Source: Chromatiales bacterium
GTDB taxonomy: Bacteria > Pseudomonadota > Gammaproteobacteria > UBA6429
NCBI GenBank assembly: GCA_027076405.1
Contig: JALTJN010000196.1
Span: 122,254-186,253 of the forward strand
DNA length: 64,000 nt
Direction: 5' to 3'
Shown here in pieces: positions 16,382 through 24,219 of the stretch (the stretch's first letter is position 1; every line of letters begins with the position of its first letter). The notes below the pieces were generated by a model, which saw nothing but the letters and a program-made list of their open reading frames with translations, searched no databases and had not been told where the DNA came from. The position numbers and the translations under genes are program-made.

Positions 16382-16816
16382 TCATAATTGGCATTGTCTT
16401 GAGTTGAACAGGTGAACAGTGGTGTTAATCAGATAAGTAAGGAGTAGGGTGATATAAGTGCCACTGGTAAGGAAGAACAGTGCATAGGTCAGGACAGTAA
16501 GTGGGTAGAAAAACGCAGAAAAAACTGTGGGGTAGAAAGCAATCATGACAGCACTGACCAAGGCAAGGCTGATTGATTCTCTAAAGGATAAACGATGTTT
16601 TTTGAGGGAGATCCCAAAGAGCAAGGCGCTTGAGACAAGCACGAGGGCGATAGCTAGGTGCACGGCGAAACTGGAAAATTGTTCAAGTCTGACTTGATAG
16701 GCGCTGGGATGTTTATCAATAACAAAGCTAAGCAAAATAGTAGCTATAGCGAATTGGTGAAATAAGGCACTGACATACAGTGCGTGCAGCCAAGATTGTT
16801 TATTATTGACAGGCAT
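16382..16816 (-). CDS. membrane protein, 4 predicted TM helices (144 aa)
   Basis: Four hydrophobic segments (about 14-33, 50-69, 80-100, 105-130). It starts 3 bases after the third secreted protein of the operon, so it may help export or anchor those proteins; that is inference from position only. Confidence 0.7.
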   Translation of the reverse strand: MPVNNKQSWLHALYVSALFHQFAIATILLSFVIDKHPSAYQVRLEQFSSFAVHLAIALVLVSSALLFGISLKKHRLSFRESISLALVSAVMIAFYPTVFSAFFYPLTVLTYALFFLTSGTYITLLLTYLINTTVHLFNSRQCQL

Positions 16817-16819
16817 AGA

Positions 16820-17218
16820 TTAATTCCATTTATCGTAACATCGAGTAGGTGATCCGCTAGCCCATACATAAGATGCATTAATGCCATCGAGTGAGGCGGT
16901 GACATCTACGAAAGCATAAGGCACCCACGATGAGGTGTATGTGGTGCCATAAAGGGAATTATATGTGCGATAACGGACATAGGGTATCCCGTCTGATCGC
17001 ACTTCACCGTAAGCATAATAGTAGATTGGGGCTCTAGTGCTTGACACAACAAAACTGCAATAAGCGGTTTTACCGATAAGGTCTTGGAACAGGAGCCCGC
17101 TGCCACCGGATGAGCTGACGACGGGGGCGACATTAGGCGGCGTAAAGACGCTATCGGCACCGGCAGAAAAAACGATCTGAGGCAACAATAAAAATAAGAC
17201 GAAGATATATTTTTTCAT
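16820..17218 (-). CDS. secreted protein, paralogue 3 of 3 (132 aa)
   Basis: Signal peptide (MKKYIFVLFLLLPQIVFSAG) followed by VFTPPNVAPVVSSSGGSG, a G-T-x-x-C block (GKTAYCS) and a second Cys near the C-terminus (TRCYDK). The same layout occurs in the two upstream genes. ATG 17218 overlaps the previous stop (ATGA). Extracytoplasmic, possibly disulfide-bonded; no family recognised. Confidence 0.75.
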   Translation of the reverse strand: MKKYIFVLFLLLPQIVFSAGADSVFTPPNVAPVVSSSGGSGLLFQDLIGKTAYCSFVVSSTRAPIYYYAYGEVRSDGIPYVRYRTYNSLYGTTYTSSWVPYAFVDVTASLDGINASYVWASGSPTRCYDKWN

Positions 17219-17598
17219 GAGGTAAGCCGTGTGCAAGTGTGACGTTGCCCCCAGTAATTACCGTTTAAGGAGACGGGTGTAAAGCTCACTCTGGCCACAT
17301 TATCGAGTCCTGCCAAGGTATAGAAAGCTTGTGTAAATTTAGTGCCGATCACGTAGCCGGAATCATATCCTCCTGTGGCGATTCTGACATAAGGGGTGGC
17401 ATCATTATCGACATAACCATAGAAGTTAATAGTATTTACCGAACAGGAAAATGTTTGACCGCGAAGCGCTGTAAAAGAGCTGCCGCCCCCACTGATGGTG
17501 GGTGAAGGGCTAACATCGATAGGTGCAAACACGCTGTCATTACCTGCGGCTTGTGCGAATAATGGGAGCAAGAGGAGTGACAATACTATTTTTTTCAT
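17215..17598 (-). CDS. secreted protein, paralogue 2 of 3 (127 aa)
   Basis: Signal peptide cleaving after AQA, then VFAPIDVSPSPTISGGGSS, GQTFSCS and a late Cys (HTCTRLTS). Same architecture as its neighbours, with only the N-terminal motif and Cys positions conserved; the body has diverged, suggesting surface-exposed, fast-evolving proteins. Confidence 0.75.
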   Translation of the reverse strand: MKKIVLSLLLLPLFAQAAGNDSVFAPIDVSPSPTISGGGSSFTALRGQTFSCSVNTINFYGYVDNDATPYVRIATGGYDSGYVIGTKFTQAFYTLAGLDNVARVSFTPVSLNGNYWGQRHTCTRLTS

Positions 17599-17618
17599 AA
17601 TATATTACCTGTATAGCG

Positions 17619-18146
17619 TTACCATTTTTGTTGACATGAATATGTTGCCGAGGAACCCGAGCTTGCCCCATGTGTACTCACAGTAAGTTCACCGGGTGTC
17701 ATGTGTACACTTAAAGAACTGCTTCTGAAGTTTTCTGTTGCAGCGTCATACAACACAGCAGGTGCAGTGGTACCACGAGGGAAGCTCGTGGACATCGTGT
17801 AATTTAGGAAATAAAGATCATTATTCCCGCCTTGGTAGGCGTTATAAAAATCAGTGATGGTTATTTTTAGTCGAGGCAAGCCGCCTGAGACAGAGCCTTC
17901 GATAAAAAGACCGGTGCGCTGATAACCGCCGACAATAATGAAACCGGTATCAATTAACGGGAGAGCGCAACTAATAGTTTGACCTTCTAGCGGTGCATAA
18001 TTCCAGTCACCACCGCCGCCATTGAGATCGTCACCCGGCGCGACATTAGGTGGAGCATAGACAATATCGGCCTGTGTAGGCATGTTCAATCCGAACAGCA
18101 ACAAGGCGACGGCCATCGTTTTAGTGTATGGCATAAGACAATTCAT
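17619..18146 (-). CDS. secreted protein, paralogue 1 of 3 (175 aa)
   Basis: Signal peptide to about residue 27 (PTQA), then VYAPPNVAPGDDLNGGGGD, GQTISCA and a C-terminal SCQQKW. First and longest of three tandem paralogues. ATG 18146 has a strong AAAGGGG site. No GTGCGGGA element lies upstream; instead a perfect 12-bp palindrome (18169-18180) is present, so regulation probably differs from the rest of the region. Confidence 0.75.
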   Translation of the reverse strand: MNCLMPYTKTMAVALLLFGLNMPTQADIVYAPPNVAPGDDLNGGGGDWNYAPLEGQTISCALPLIDTGFIIVGGYQRTGLFIEGSVSGGLPRLKITITDFYNAYQGGNNDLYFLNYTMSTSFPRGTTAPAVLYDAATENFRSSSLSVHMTPGELTVSTHGASSGSSATYSCQQKW

Positions 18147-18168
18147 TGATAAACCCCTTTAAACTAAC

Positions 18169-18180
18169 ATGCTATAGCAT
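18169..18180. promoter_or_regulatory. palindromic operator candidate
   Basis: ATGCTATAGCAT, a perfect 12-bp palindrome 23 bases above the first secreted-protein gene. Good position for a repressor site; unproven. Confidence 0.35.
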
Positions 18181-18310
18181 CTTATGGTGAGTAAATATAA
18201 CGCAAATGGGCATTTTTTCCAGTCTTAGAGGTATATTTTTATATTTTTCATATAAATTAGAAGGTTAGCGCTGTAAAAAGTGTGTCAAAGATTGACAGTA
18301 GGAGTTAGGC

Positions 18311-18487
18311 CTATCTGTAGAGGCGCACGGCATAGCTTTCATTGGCGAGTTCATCGTGATCAATCGTGGTTATGTTGACAGGAAAGATAAGCCCTTCCAA
18401 GGCGAGAATATTCCGTTCTTCGCTCTCGTAGCGAGCTTCTAAGCGCAGATATTGATTATTGTAAGGGATAAGGGCAGGTAAGCTGTT
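18311..18487 (-). pseudogene. C-terminal remnant of a lost gene
   Basis: A protein-like frame of 58 codons with no start codon, bounded by an in-frame stop at 18488-18490. It ends in NESYAVRLYR and includes YNNQYLRLEARYESEERN. Its protein-like composition suggests the 3' end of a deleted gene. Source family not recognised. Confidence 0.45.
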
Positions 18488-18532
18488 TTAACGCCCACAG
18501 CGCTGTCTGTGTACTTGGTGGCCACACAGAGC

Positions 18533-18663
18533 TAGGGCGTGAGCGAGTAATGTTTTAACAACGAAGAGAATAGGTGTTCATGTTGAACATTGCCGAGTTG
18601 TTCTATGATTGATTCGCCTTGAGTTTGGTTATCGCCCTAAGAGAGCGCCGGTATGGTGTTCAT
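18533..18663 (-). pseudogene. degenerate copy of the 19238-19501 gene end
   Basis: Reads MNTIPALS-stop-GDNQTQGESIIEQ on the minus strand. The intact gene at 19238-19501 ends NNVLALCEGDNQTQGEAMMERHS. The shared GDNQTQGE and flanking residues, broken by TAG at 18637-18639, show a duplicated and decayed copy. Confidence 0.5.
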
Positions 18664-18712
18664 CCTGGACGTGAGCAGATAAAGGGTAGCAGGTGTGTGG
18701 TGAGAGACGGCA

Positions 18713-18738
18713 AAAAAAACAGCTACCGAAGTAGCTGT
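18713..18738 (-). terminator. rho-independent terminator (repeated type)
   Basis: CAGCTACTTCGGTAGCTG then TTTTTTTT on the minus strand, 27 bases after the stop of the gene at 18765. Confidence 0.8.
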
Positions 18739-18764
18739 AATGGGGGGGTGGAGAAACGTTATTA

Positions 18765-19103
18765 TTATTGGATGGGTTGGGGTGTGTTATCAGGGCACAG
18801 GACGGCGTGATAGGGGAGATTAACCCATGCACCGGTACCATCGATAGTGCGCACGAGGGCTTGCTCGACGCGGCCAAATTCGTCGCTATAGACGGTACGC
18901 AGGCCGAAGTATTCGGTGGTACGAAAGGCATCGGGGCTACCGGAGAGGGCGGCACAGTGGTAGATCCCATGACGGGGTTGATTGACGAGGTGATTAACGG
19001 CTTGCTGGCTCATGAGTGGATTGGACAGGACATCGACGTAAATGCCTTGAAAGACATCATCGATATAAACAGATTGACCGAGGGTGTGGTTGGTTGTGTT
19101 CAT
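18765..19103 (-). CDS. hypothetical protein (112 aa)
   Basis: No recognised domain. The true start is ATG 19103; the open frame to 19208 only translates promoter copy 14 and its leader. Promoter, leader and terminator all belong to repeated types, so this gene sits in a cassette-like unit. Confidence 0.7.
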   Translation of the reverse strand: MNTTNHTLGQSVYIDDVFQGIYVDVLSNPLMSQQAVNHLVNQPRHGIYHCAALSGSPDAFRTTEYFGLRTVYSDEFGRVEQALVRTIDGTGAWVNLPYHAVLCPDNTPQPIQ

Positions 19104-19137
19104 GGTAGCTGCCTTATTGGTTTGTTTTAAGTTGTAG

Positions 19138-19167
19138 CCAGTATGCCAAGCCTGTTTATTCCCGCAC
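19138..19167 (-). promoter_or_regulatory. GTGCGGGA-type promoter element, copy 14
   Basis: GTGCGGGA, 12 bases, GGCATACTGG on the minus strand; the element and about 35 bases of leader are nearly identical to copies 4 and 15. Confidence 0.75.
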
Positions 19168-19237
19168 ACAAAGAATGAAGCAAATAGAGGGTTGTCCATG
19201 TTGAACATTATCCAGTTTTGATTGGGTGCTTTGTGTG

Positions 19238-19501
19238 TTAGCTGTGCCGTTCCATCATGGCTTCACCTTGCGTTTGATTATCACCTTCACACAAGGCCAG
19301 CACGTTGTTTAATGCTTGCTGGGGGTTAAAGTCGGTACAGGCCATAAAGTCCAGCCCGTAGCTATCACAGCCCCAGATACAGTCATTCTGCGCATCGGGA
19401 TGCAGAGAATAGAAATCCAGTGTAATGGTTTGTCCCTTGTTCAGCTGGGAGAGAATTAAAGTTTGTTCATGATCGGTTAATGGGGTGCTGTAATCGTCCA
19501 T
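19238..19501 (-). CDS. hypothetical protein (87 aa)
   Basis: Begins MDDYSTPLTDHEQTLILSQL at ATG 19501. A far longer open frame reaching 20050 is an artefact that runs through promoter copy 15, a terminator and non-coding DNA. Function unknown; a decayed copy of its 3' end lies at 18533-18663. Confidence 0.7.
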   Translation of the reverse strand: MDDYSTPLTDHEQTLILSQLNKGQTITLDFYSLHPDAQNDCIWGCDSYGLDFMACTDFNPQQALNNVLALCEGDNQTQGEAMMERHS

Positions 19502-19535
19502 ATTAGTTGCCTTATTGGTTTGTTTTAAGTTGTAG

Positions 19536-19565
19536 CCAGTATGCCAAGCCTGTTTATTCCCGCAC
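19536..19565 (-). promoter_or_regulatory. GTGCGGGA-type promoter element, copy 15
   Basis: GTGCGGGA, 12 bases, GGCATACTGG on the minus strand, followed by the repeated leader of the gene starting at 19501. Confidence 0.75.
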
Positions 19566-19740
19566 GCAAAGAAGTATTGTCCAAGATAAACAACCAACCA
19601 TACGGGTACAATCTGCCGGAGTTCCCTTGTGAGCCACGTTAAAAGCCAGTTATGAGACACCCCAAAGACCTGTTTTAACCCCACATAGCCCGCACGCTGG
19701 CGGCTAAACGCCATTGCAAAGCAGGGAGTGAATGGCAGGC

Positions 19741-19766
19741 AAAAAAAACAGCCACCGAAGTAGCTG
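19741..19766 (-). terminator. rho-independent terminator (repeated type)
   Basis: Third copy of the CAGCTAC-TTCG-GTGGCTG hairpin with a T-run on the minus strand. Confidence 0.75.
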
Positions 19767-19812
19767 TAAAGTCTTTTAACGATTTTAGGAAGTTTATTAT
19801 TATTATATGCGT
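19741..19812 (-). ncRNA. candidate short transcript between promoter copy 16 and a terminator
   Basis: Promoter copy 16 (19817-19846) should start transcription near 19812. A terminator of the repeated type (CAGCTACTTCGGTGGCTG then seven T, 19741-19765) ends it about 70 bases later. No start codon with a ribosome site and a useful frame lies between. Either a small RNA or an empty cassette whose gene was deleted. Confidence 0.45.
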
Positions 19813-19816
19813 TGAA

Positions 19817-19846
19817 GTAGTATGCCAATCCCGATGAGTCCCGCAA
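19817..19846 (-). promoter_or_regulatory. GTGCGGGA-type promoter element, copy 16
   Basis: TTGCGGGA, 12 bases, GGCATACTAC on the minus strand. Spacing is exact, but no intact gene follows. Confidence 0.65.
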
Positions 19847-21357
19847 GCAAAAATAAGAAAAAAAAACAGGTAAACCGATAGTCACTAATCCCTGTGAAAG
19901 ATGTACACACGCCACGTTTGCCCGGGAGTGCCGCACACTAGCGCCTGACAACCGCGACAATAAAGCAAAACCACCACTGAGAGAACCTGTGGTAATCCGC
20001 GAAGAAACAACCTGTACGTTGTCCAACCAAACCAGATCCGAATAGTTCAAATCGGCAACCGGCTCCGGCTAAAATAAGCGCACCGCCGATAATTCCAAGT
20101 CCAACCGCTCAAAAGGTAAGCAAAACCCCCGCAGAGAAACCCCGTGCAACAATCCAAAAAAGCGAAATCGACACTCACCCGAGTAAACCTAAAAGAACCA
20201 GGCGCAAAGACCGTGATTTGCCCTATAGGGGAGTAGTAAGGGTAACGATCAGTATAAGAGAAGAGCCTTTAATCAGTAATAAGCCCATTGACTAAGATAA
20301 GCCACTAACCCATTGGGGTGTTATCTTACAATCCCCTAACAATAAGACAGTGAGTAACCCACAGTAAGGCAGATAATCAATTAACCCCTATATTAACTAT
20401 CAAAGTAACAATACCCAGATCATCAACCCCAAGTAAAAAAGAAACTGTAAACCCACAAAAGAAAACCCCACCCATCAGTATCACACCAGTAGGGGAAGGC
20501 GAGTAGTCTCAGTCAACACCGGCACATCACACCGACCCCAACCCATCGGTTATCACTGCTATCACAGATACCACCATGCCCCGTTTCCTTATCCACAGAC
20601 AACACTAAAACAAAAAAAAGCCACAACACCCAACGCCACTGCCAAATCAAAAAAAGACAGCATCCCAACAAACAACGGTTAGATCACCGGATAAAGATAG
20701 AGCGGCGGTTTTTGATTTTGACCTTGGACCATCAAAGAACACCCATCCATAGACGGTTTGCCTAAAAAGCCTTACAGCACGTAGAGTCAAACAAGAGAGC
20801 ATCCCTCATCACGCTACCCCACGCACAATCAATGCGCGGGTTTGCGGGTTGGGGTTGAACCGTGGCAATAGACCTATCCACTACGAAGAACAAGCGGCGC
20901 TTTGCGCCAATAGCGGTAATCGAGGGCACAGCGAGCGTTTTACGCGAGCGTTTACATCAGCCTTCACCTTCGTATCTATGGGCACCCGGTGTAGGGCTGA
21001 GGTGATATGTTGTTTGAGCAATGAAAGAAGACTAATCACCAGTGATGACAGGGACTCTGGGGCTTTCTAACAATCAATACACAAATAGATGACAAGATAC
21101 CCAATAATCAAGATATCTCTATACACAATAATACAGACCCATAAACAAGGATAAATGCAGACCATAGAACAATTAACTGTCAGTTTTTGGCTACCCCAAC
21201 ATCCGTAATTAATTAGAACGGCAAATTAGGGCTGAATCCCGCTCATTTGGGGGTAAAACGGATTTTTTAGGTCTCTCATCGGCTTGTTTTCTTATTTGAT
21301 TAAAATCAATAACTTAGGAGTTGATTTAGGGTTTATTTGAAAGGCACTAAAAAACGG
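19847..21357. other. non-coding, G-poor intergenic region; origin candidate
   Basis: About 1.5 kb without a credible gene, placed where minus-strand genes (left) give way to plus-strand genes (right). From about 20050 to 20820 the plus strand is rich in A and C and poor in G. Visible details are a CCCTATAGGG palindrome (20221-20230), a hairpin GGCGC-TTT-GCGCC (20896-20908) and a direct repeat GCGAGCGTTT at 20931-20940 and 20944-20953. A 73-codon frame at 20849-21070 has no ribosome site and is not called. It could hold a replication or transfer origin; no initiator gene is recognised next to it. Confidence 0.45.
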
Positions 21358-21358
21358 G

Positions 21359-21432
21359 GATCAGTTGGGTACTGTTGGGGTGCTGTTGGGGGTCAGTTAG
21401 GGATCAGTTGGGGTCAAACGGGGGTCAGTTTT
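21359..21432 (+). repeat. iteron cluster A (seven 10-11 base units)
   Basis: Tandem units such as GATCAGTTGG, GTACTGTTGG, GGTGCTGTTGG, GGGTCAGTTAG, GGATCAGTTGG, GGTCAAACGG and GGGTCAGTTTT. Unit length matches one helical turn, so a protein would bind along one face. Fits the centromere (parC) type of a ParM partition locus. Confidence 0.8.
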
Positions 21433-21444
21433 ACAGCAACAAAT

Positions 21445-21472
21445 TTGCAATATGCGACATCTAGTGTAATGT
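21445..21472 (+). promoter_or_regulatory. putative promoter of the partition operon
   Basis: TTGCAA, 16 bases, TAATGT, located between the two iteron clusters, as in the autoregulated parC promoter of plasmid R1. Confidence 0.5.
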
Positions 21473-21536
21473 TAAGATATTAAGGTACCCCAACAGATCC
21501 CAATTTGTTCAATAAATAAGCAATATAGCTGCAAAA

Positions 21537-21588
21537 GGATCGGTTGGGGTCAGTTAGGGATCGGTTGGGATCAGTTGGGGTCAGTTTT
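21537..21588 (+). repeat. iteron cluster B (five 10-11 base units)
   Basis: Units GGATCGGTTGG, GGTCAGTTAG, GGATCGGTTGG, GATCAGTTGG and GGTCAGTTTT. A further inverted pair lies at about 21485-21503. It ends 64 bases before the first operon gene. Confidence 0.8.
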
Positions 21589-21652
21589 TCGGTTTTTAGT
21601 GTATTTTGGTGAATATTGATGGTTTATTGTCGCATAAGGTGATTATTTTTAG

Positions 21653-22630
21653 ATGTCGGGCGTTCAAAGCAAAGTAAAAAAAATAAAGCGCAGTTATCTT
21701 GAGCGTGTTGAGATGGCCAGAACATCGCGTGTTAATTTTTATAATGTGCTGGTTGCTGACCTGAAACAAATGCGGCATGAGGTTGAGGAAATAGAAGCAA
21801 GGATGGTGGCAGATTTAATCCCGGTAGTCACAAACCCGGATATTCGACGGCGTAACGCAAAATATTATGTCCGGATTAGATGGTATAAGCGCAAAGGGTG
21901 TTTGCAACTTGAAGGTCCGTATTGGATCACAGTATCTAGCGATGGCAGTGAAAGGGTATCAGAGAAGCGAGTGACTGCCAGGCAGTTAGAGCGGATGGTT
22001 GATAGTGATGCGTATAAGGTGGCGCTCGATGCAGCAAAAGAAATTACGCAGCTTACAAAAAAAAGAAACAGGTTGAAGGGGTATATAGATAGTGCGGTTA
22101 ATCAACTCCGTTTACTGCCAGCGTGGGTAAATGAGCTTGATGAGGTTGAAGATACAGAGTTTTGTTTTCCGCGTGCAAATACCACGGTATTTAATGCAGC
22201 GGCAAAACGCAAGAACATCATGATGCAAGCAAGTTACTCATTATTTTCAGTCATTGATCAGATAACCCCTATAGAGCAGTCCATAGATGAACAAATAAAA
22301 GTCATCAATGCTTGTGGTAAGCGTAGACATAATGCCTTGGCTGCTTTCTGGGATTTTACTGATAGTGCAAATTCATCGACTGGGTTGTTAGGACCTTATT
22401 ACTATCAAATGCGCTTTGGAGCAATGAATAAAAGACATCTAAGTAGATTAAAGGCAATTAACCGAGACGTTATCCGAAACAGTTATCAGCGTAAGTATGA
22501 GAAGACCTTGTTAGGTGCAGCATCAAAAATTCAAGTGTTAGCAAAAAAACGTAATGAATGGTTAGAACCGATTAAAAAAGCATCGGCTTATATATTGGCC
22601 GGTAAAAAACTAATTGATAAATGGAGTTGA
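21653..22630 (+). CDS. hypothetical protein, first gene of partition operon (325 aa)
   Basis: Basic protein with a long helical, probably coiled-coil middle part (about 115-145) and no domain I can name. It lies directly downstream of the iterons and 3 bases before the actin-like gene, so it is part of that operon. It may be the iteron-binding protein or an accessory factor. It lacks the winged-helix layout of common replication initiators, so I do not call it Rep. Confidence 0.75.
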   Translation: MSGVQSKVKKIKRSYLERVEMARTSRVNFYNVLVADLKQMRHEVEEIEARMVADLIPVVTNPDIRRRNAKYYVRIRWYKRKGCLQLEGPYWITVSSDGSERVSEKRVTARQLERMVDSDAYKVALDAAKEITQLTKKRNRLKGYIDSAVNQLRLLPAWVNELDEVEDTEFCFPRANTTVFNAAAKRKNIMMQASYSLFSVIDQITPIEQSIDEQIKVINACGKRRHNALAAFWDFTDSANSSTGLLGPYYYQMRFGAMNKRHLSRLKAINRDVIRNSYQRKYEKTLLGAASKIQVLAKKRNEWLEPIKKASAYILAGKKLIDKWS

Positions 22631-22633
22631 TAA

Positions 22634-23620
22634 ATGGCTAAAAATCAGAATCAAGTTGCAACTGTTGGTATGGATATAGGTAATGGGATCACAAAGATTG
22701 TGGTGGCCAATGCAAAAGGGGTGATTAAGGAAGTCAAAATACCCTCGGTGGTCAGTGAGTGCGGTGAAACACTGACAGGGCATGGCCAGAAAGGATTTAA
22801 AAGCGGAGGTAAAACTTATTTGGTCGGTGATGATGCGATTGAACTCACTGACACAAAATACCGCAGCATTGACTCAAGTTATATTAAAACAGACGACTAC
22901 CGTATTCAGGCCTTAAATGCCCTTGTGGAAGTGGGGGTTACACGCTGCCATGTAACAACTGGTTTACCTGTTGAGTTCTTTAATCAGGATAGAAAAGAGC
23001 TTGAGCGTATTATTCGTGGATGGAAAGCAAGCAAAAACAATATCGATATCGTCAGTGTCGATGTGTTACCACAACCCATAGGCACATATATGGATATTTT
23101 ATGCAATTGGCAGGGGAAAATAATTGGTGATTATTCAACGAAACGTGTTGGTATTATCGATATTGGTCACGGCACGATTGATGTGATTGAGATATTAAAG
23201 AGTAATATTGTGCCAAACCGGTTTAAAGGCTTATCAGTAGGGGTTCATACAATGTTCTCTGCAATGCATGATTTTATTATGCATCAATATCCAAATCTGG
23301 GTGCCTCTGTTCATGATATGCAAGATATTTATCGTAATGGAAAATTTGAATATGAAGGTAAAGAGGTTGCGTTTAATAAGTTTATTGATAAAGAGCGCAA
23401 GGAGATGATTAAGCGTGTTAAATCAATCATTACGCAAACCTGGCCTAAAGGGACCGGTGGGTTAAGTAAAATGGTGTTCACTGGCGGCGGTGCGCTTGCA
23501 ATAGAAAAGGAAATCAGAGCAAGTTATCCCGAAGCGCAGGTTATTATTCCAGATAATCCTTCTTTTTCTAATGCGCGTGGATTTGCGAAAAAATCAATCC
23601 TATCAAGATTCAATAAATAA
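22634..23620 (+). CDS. parM: ParM-like actin ATPase for plasmid segregation
   Basis: 328 aa, the usual ParM length. ASKHA nucleotide-binding motifs are visible: phosphate-1 loop VGMDIGNGITKIVV (11-24), phosphate-2 loop GIIDIGHGTIDVIE (about 176-189) and the adenosine motif MVFTGGGALAIE (about 281-292). Such proteins polymerise on ATP and push sister plasmids apart through an adaptor bound at an iteron centromere. Iterons lie upstream and a small acidic-tailed protein downstream, matching type II par loci except for the extra first gene. Confidence 0.85.
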   Translation: MAKNQNQVATVGMDIGNGITKIVVANAKGVIKEVKIPSVVSECGETLTGHGQKGFKSGGKTYLVGDDAIELTDTKYRSIDSSYIKTDDYRIQALNALVEVGVTRCHVTTGLPVEFFNQDRKELERIIRGWKASKNNIDIVSVDVLPQPIGTYMDILCNWQGKIIGDYSTKRVGIIDIGHGTIDVIEILKSNIVPNRFKGLSVGVHTMFSAMHDFIMHQYPNLGASVHDMQDIYRNGKFEYEGKEVAFNKFIDKERKEMIKRVKSIITQTWPKGTGGLSKMVFTGGGALAIEKEIRASYPEAQVIIPDNPSFSNARGFAKKSILSRFNK

Positions 23621-23634
23621 CACGGGTGTAAGCA

Positions 23635-24219
23635 ATGTATATTTATATGTATCTTGATAAAGTCAATGACAAGGATTTGCTACAAGTCTGGAATGAATAC
23701 GGTGGCTATCGTCGTGCCAGGGAATTTATGTTGTTATGTTGTGACTTATCGCTTAGACATAGTAAAGAGATCCCTTTTGATTGTTTTACCAAAGGTCGTA
23801 ACGAGAAAAAAATAAATTTATTCAAACGACGAATATTGATTGATGTTATTAAAGATAAAAACGTGGCCGAGTTTTGTAACAGCATTACAAATGGTAGCAA
23901 ATACGTCCATTTTGTTGCGCGTGTTCGCCATGGATTACAGCTGTATAACGCAGGTGAGATAGTCGATTCAGACATATCGAAGGGCGAAGTAGGGGAGCGC
24001 TATAAAGGACCTGAGCTTGAAGATGCAGTTAAAGATTATGTCACCGGTAAAAATAGTAATAAGGATGCTGATGATGGGGATAATATCTCCTCTGATGACA
24101 AACCTTCTGATCACGAAGAATTTGATGATGATTTAAGCCCTGATTCACAGCTCATCCTTGATATGGAATCCTTAACAAATAGTCTCGATGATATATTGCA
24201 GACATACGGCGAAGATTAA
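23635..24219 (+). CDS. putative ParR-like adaptor (194 aa)
   Basis: Begins 14 bases after parM. The N-terminal two-thirds are basic and helical, suited to DNA binding. The C-terminal 60 residues are strongly acidic (DADDGDNISSDDKPSDHEEFDDD), ending in a short helix, which would suit contact with a filament end. Sequence similarity to known ParR was not recognised; the assignment rests on position and layout. Its 3' end overlaps the convergent gene by 4 bases. Confidence 0.55.
   Translation: MYIYMYLDKVNDKDLLQVWNEYGGYRRAREFMLLCCDLSLRHSKEIPFDCFTKGRNEKKINLFKRRILIDVIKDKNVAEFCNSITNGSKYVHFVARVRHGLQLYNAGEIVDSDISKGEVGERYKGPELEDAVKDYVTGKNSNKDADDGDNISSDDKPSDHEEFDDDLSPDSQLILDMESLTNSLDDILQTYGED

Noticed and set aside
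18629..18970. 113-codon Pro-rich frame
   Set aside because: Shadow of the gene at 18765 and of the terminator.
18768..19130. 120-codon plus-strand frame
   Set aside because: Antisense to the gene at 18765-19103, with no ribosome site or promoter of its own.
19671..19695. Another GTGCGGG copy (19687-19693)
   Set aside because: No -10 sequence at the fixed distance and no gene downstream.
19502..20050. 5' part of a 270-codon frame ending at 19238
   Set aside because: It reads through promoter copies 15 and 16 and a terminator; only the last 87 codons are a gene.
20849..21070. 73-codon plus-strand frame
   Set aside because: No ribosome site, unusual composition and no similarity; lies in the non-coding region.
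21653..22630. Replication initiator (Rep)
   Set aside because: No winged-helix Rep motifs, and the iteron layout and parM next to it fit a partition locus better.
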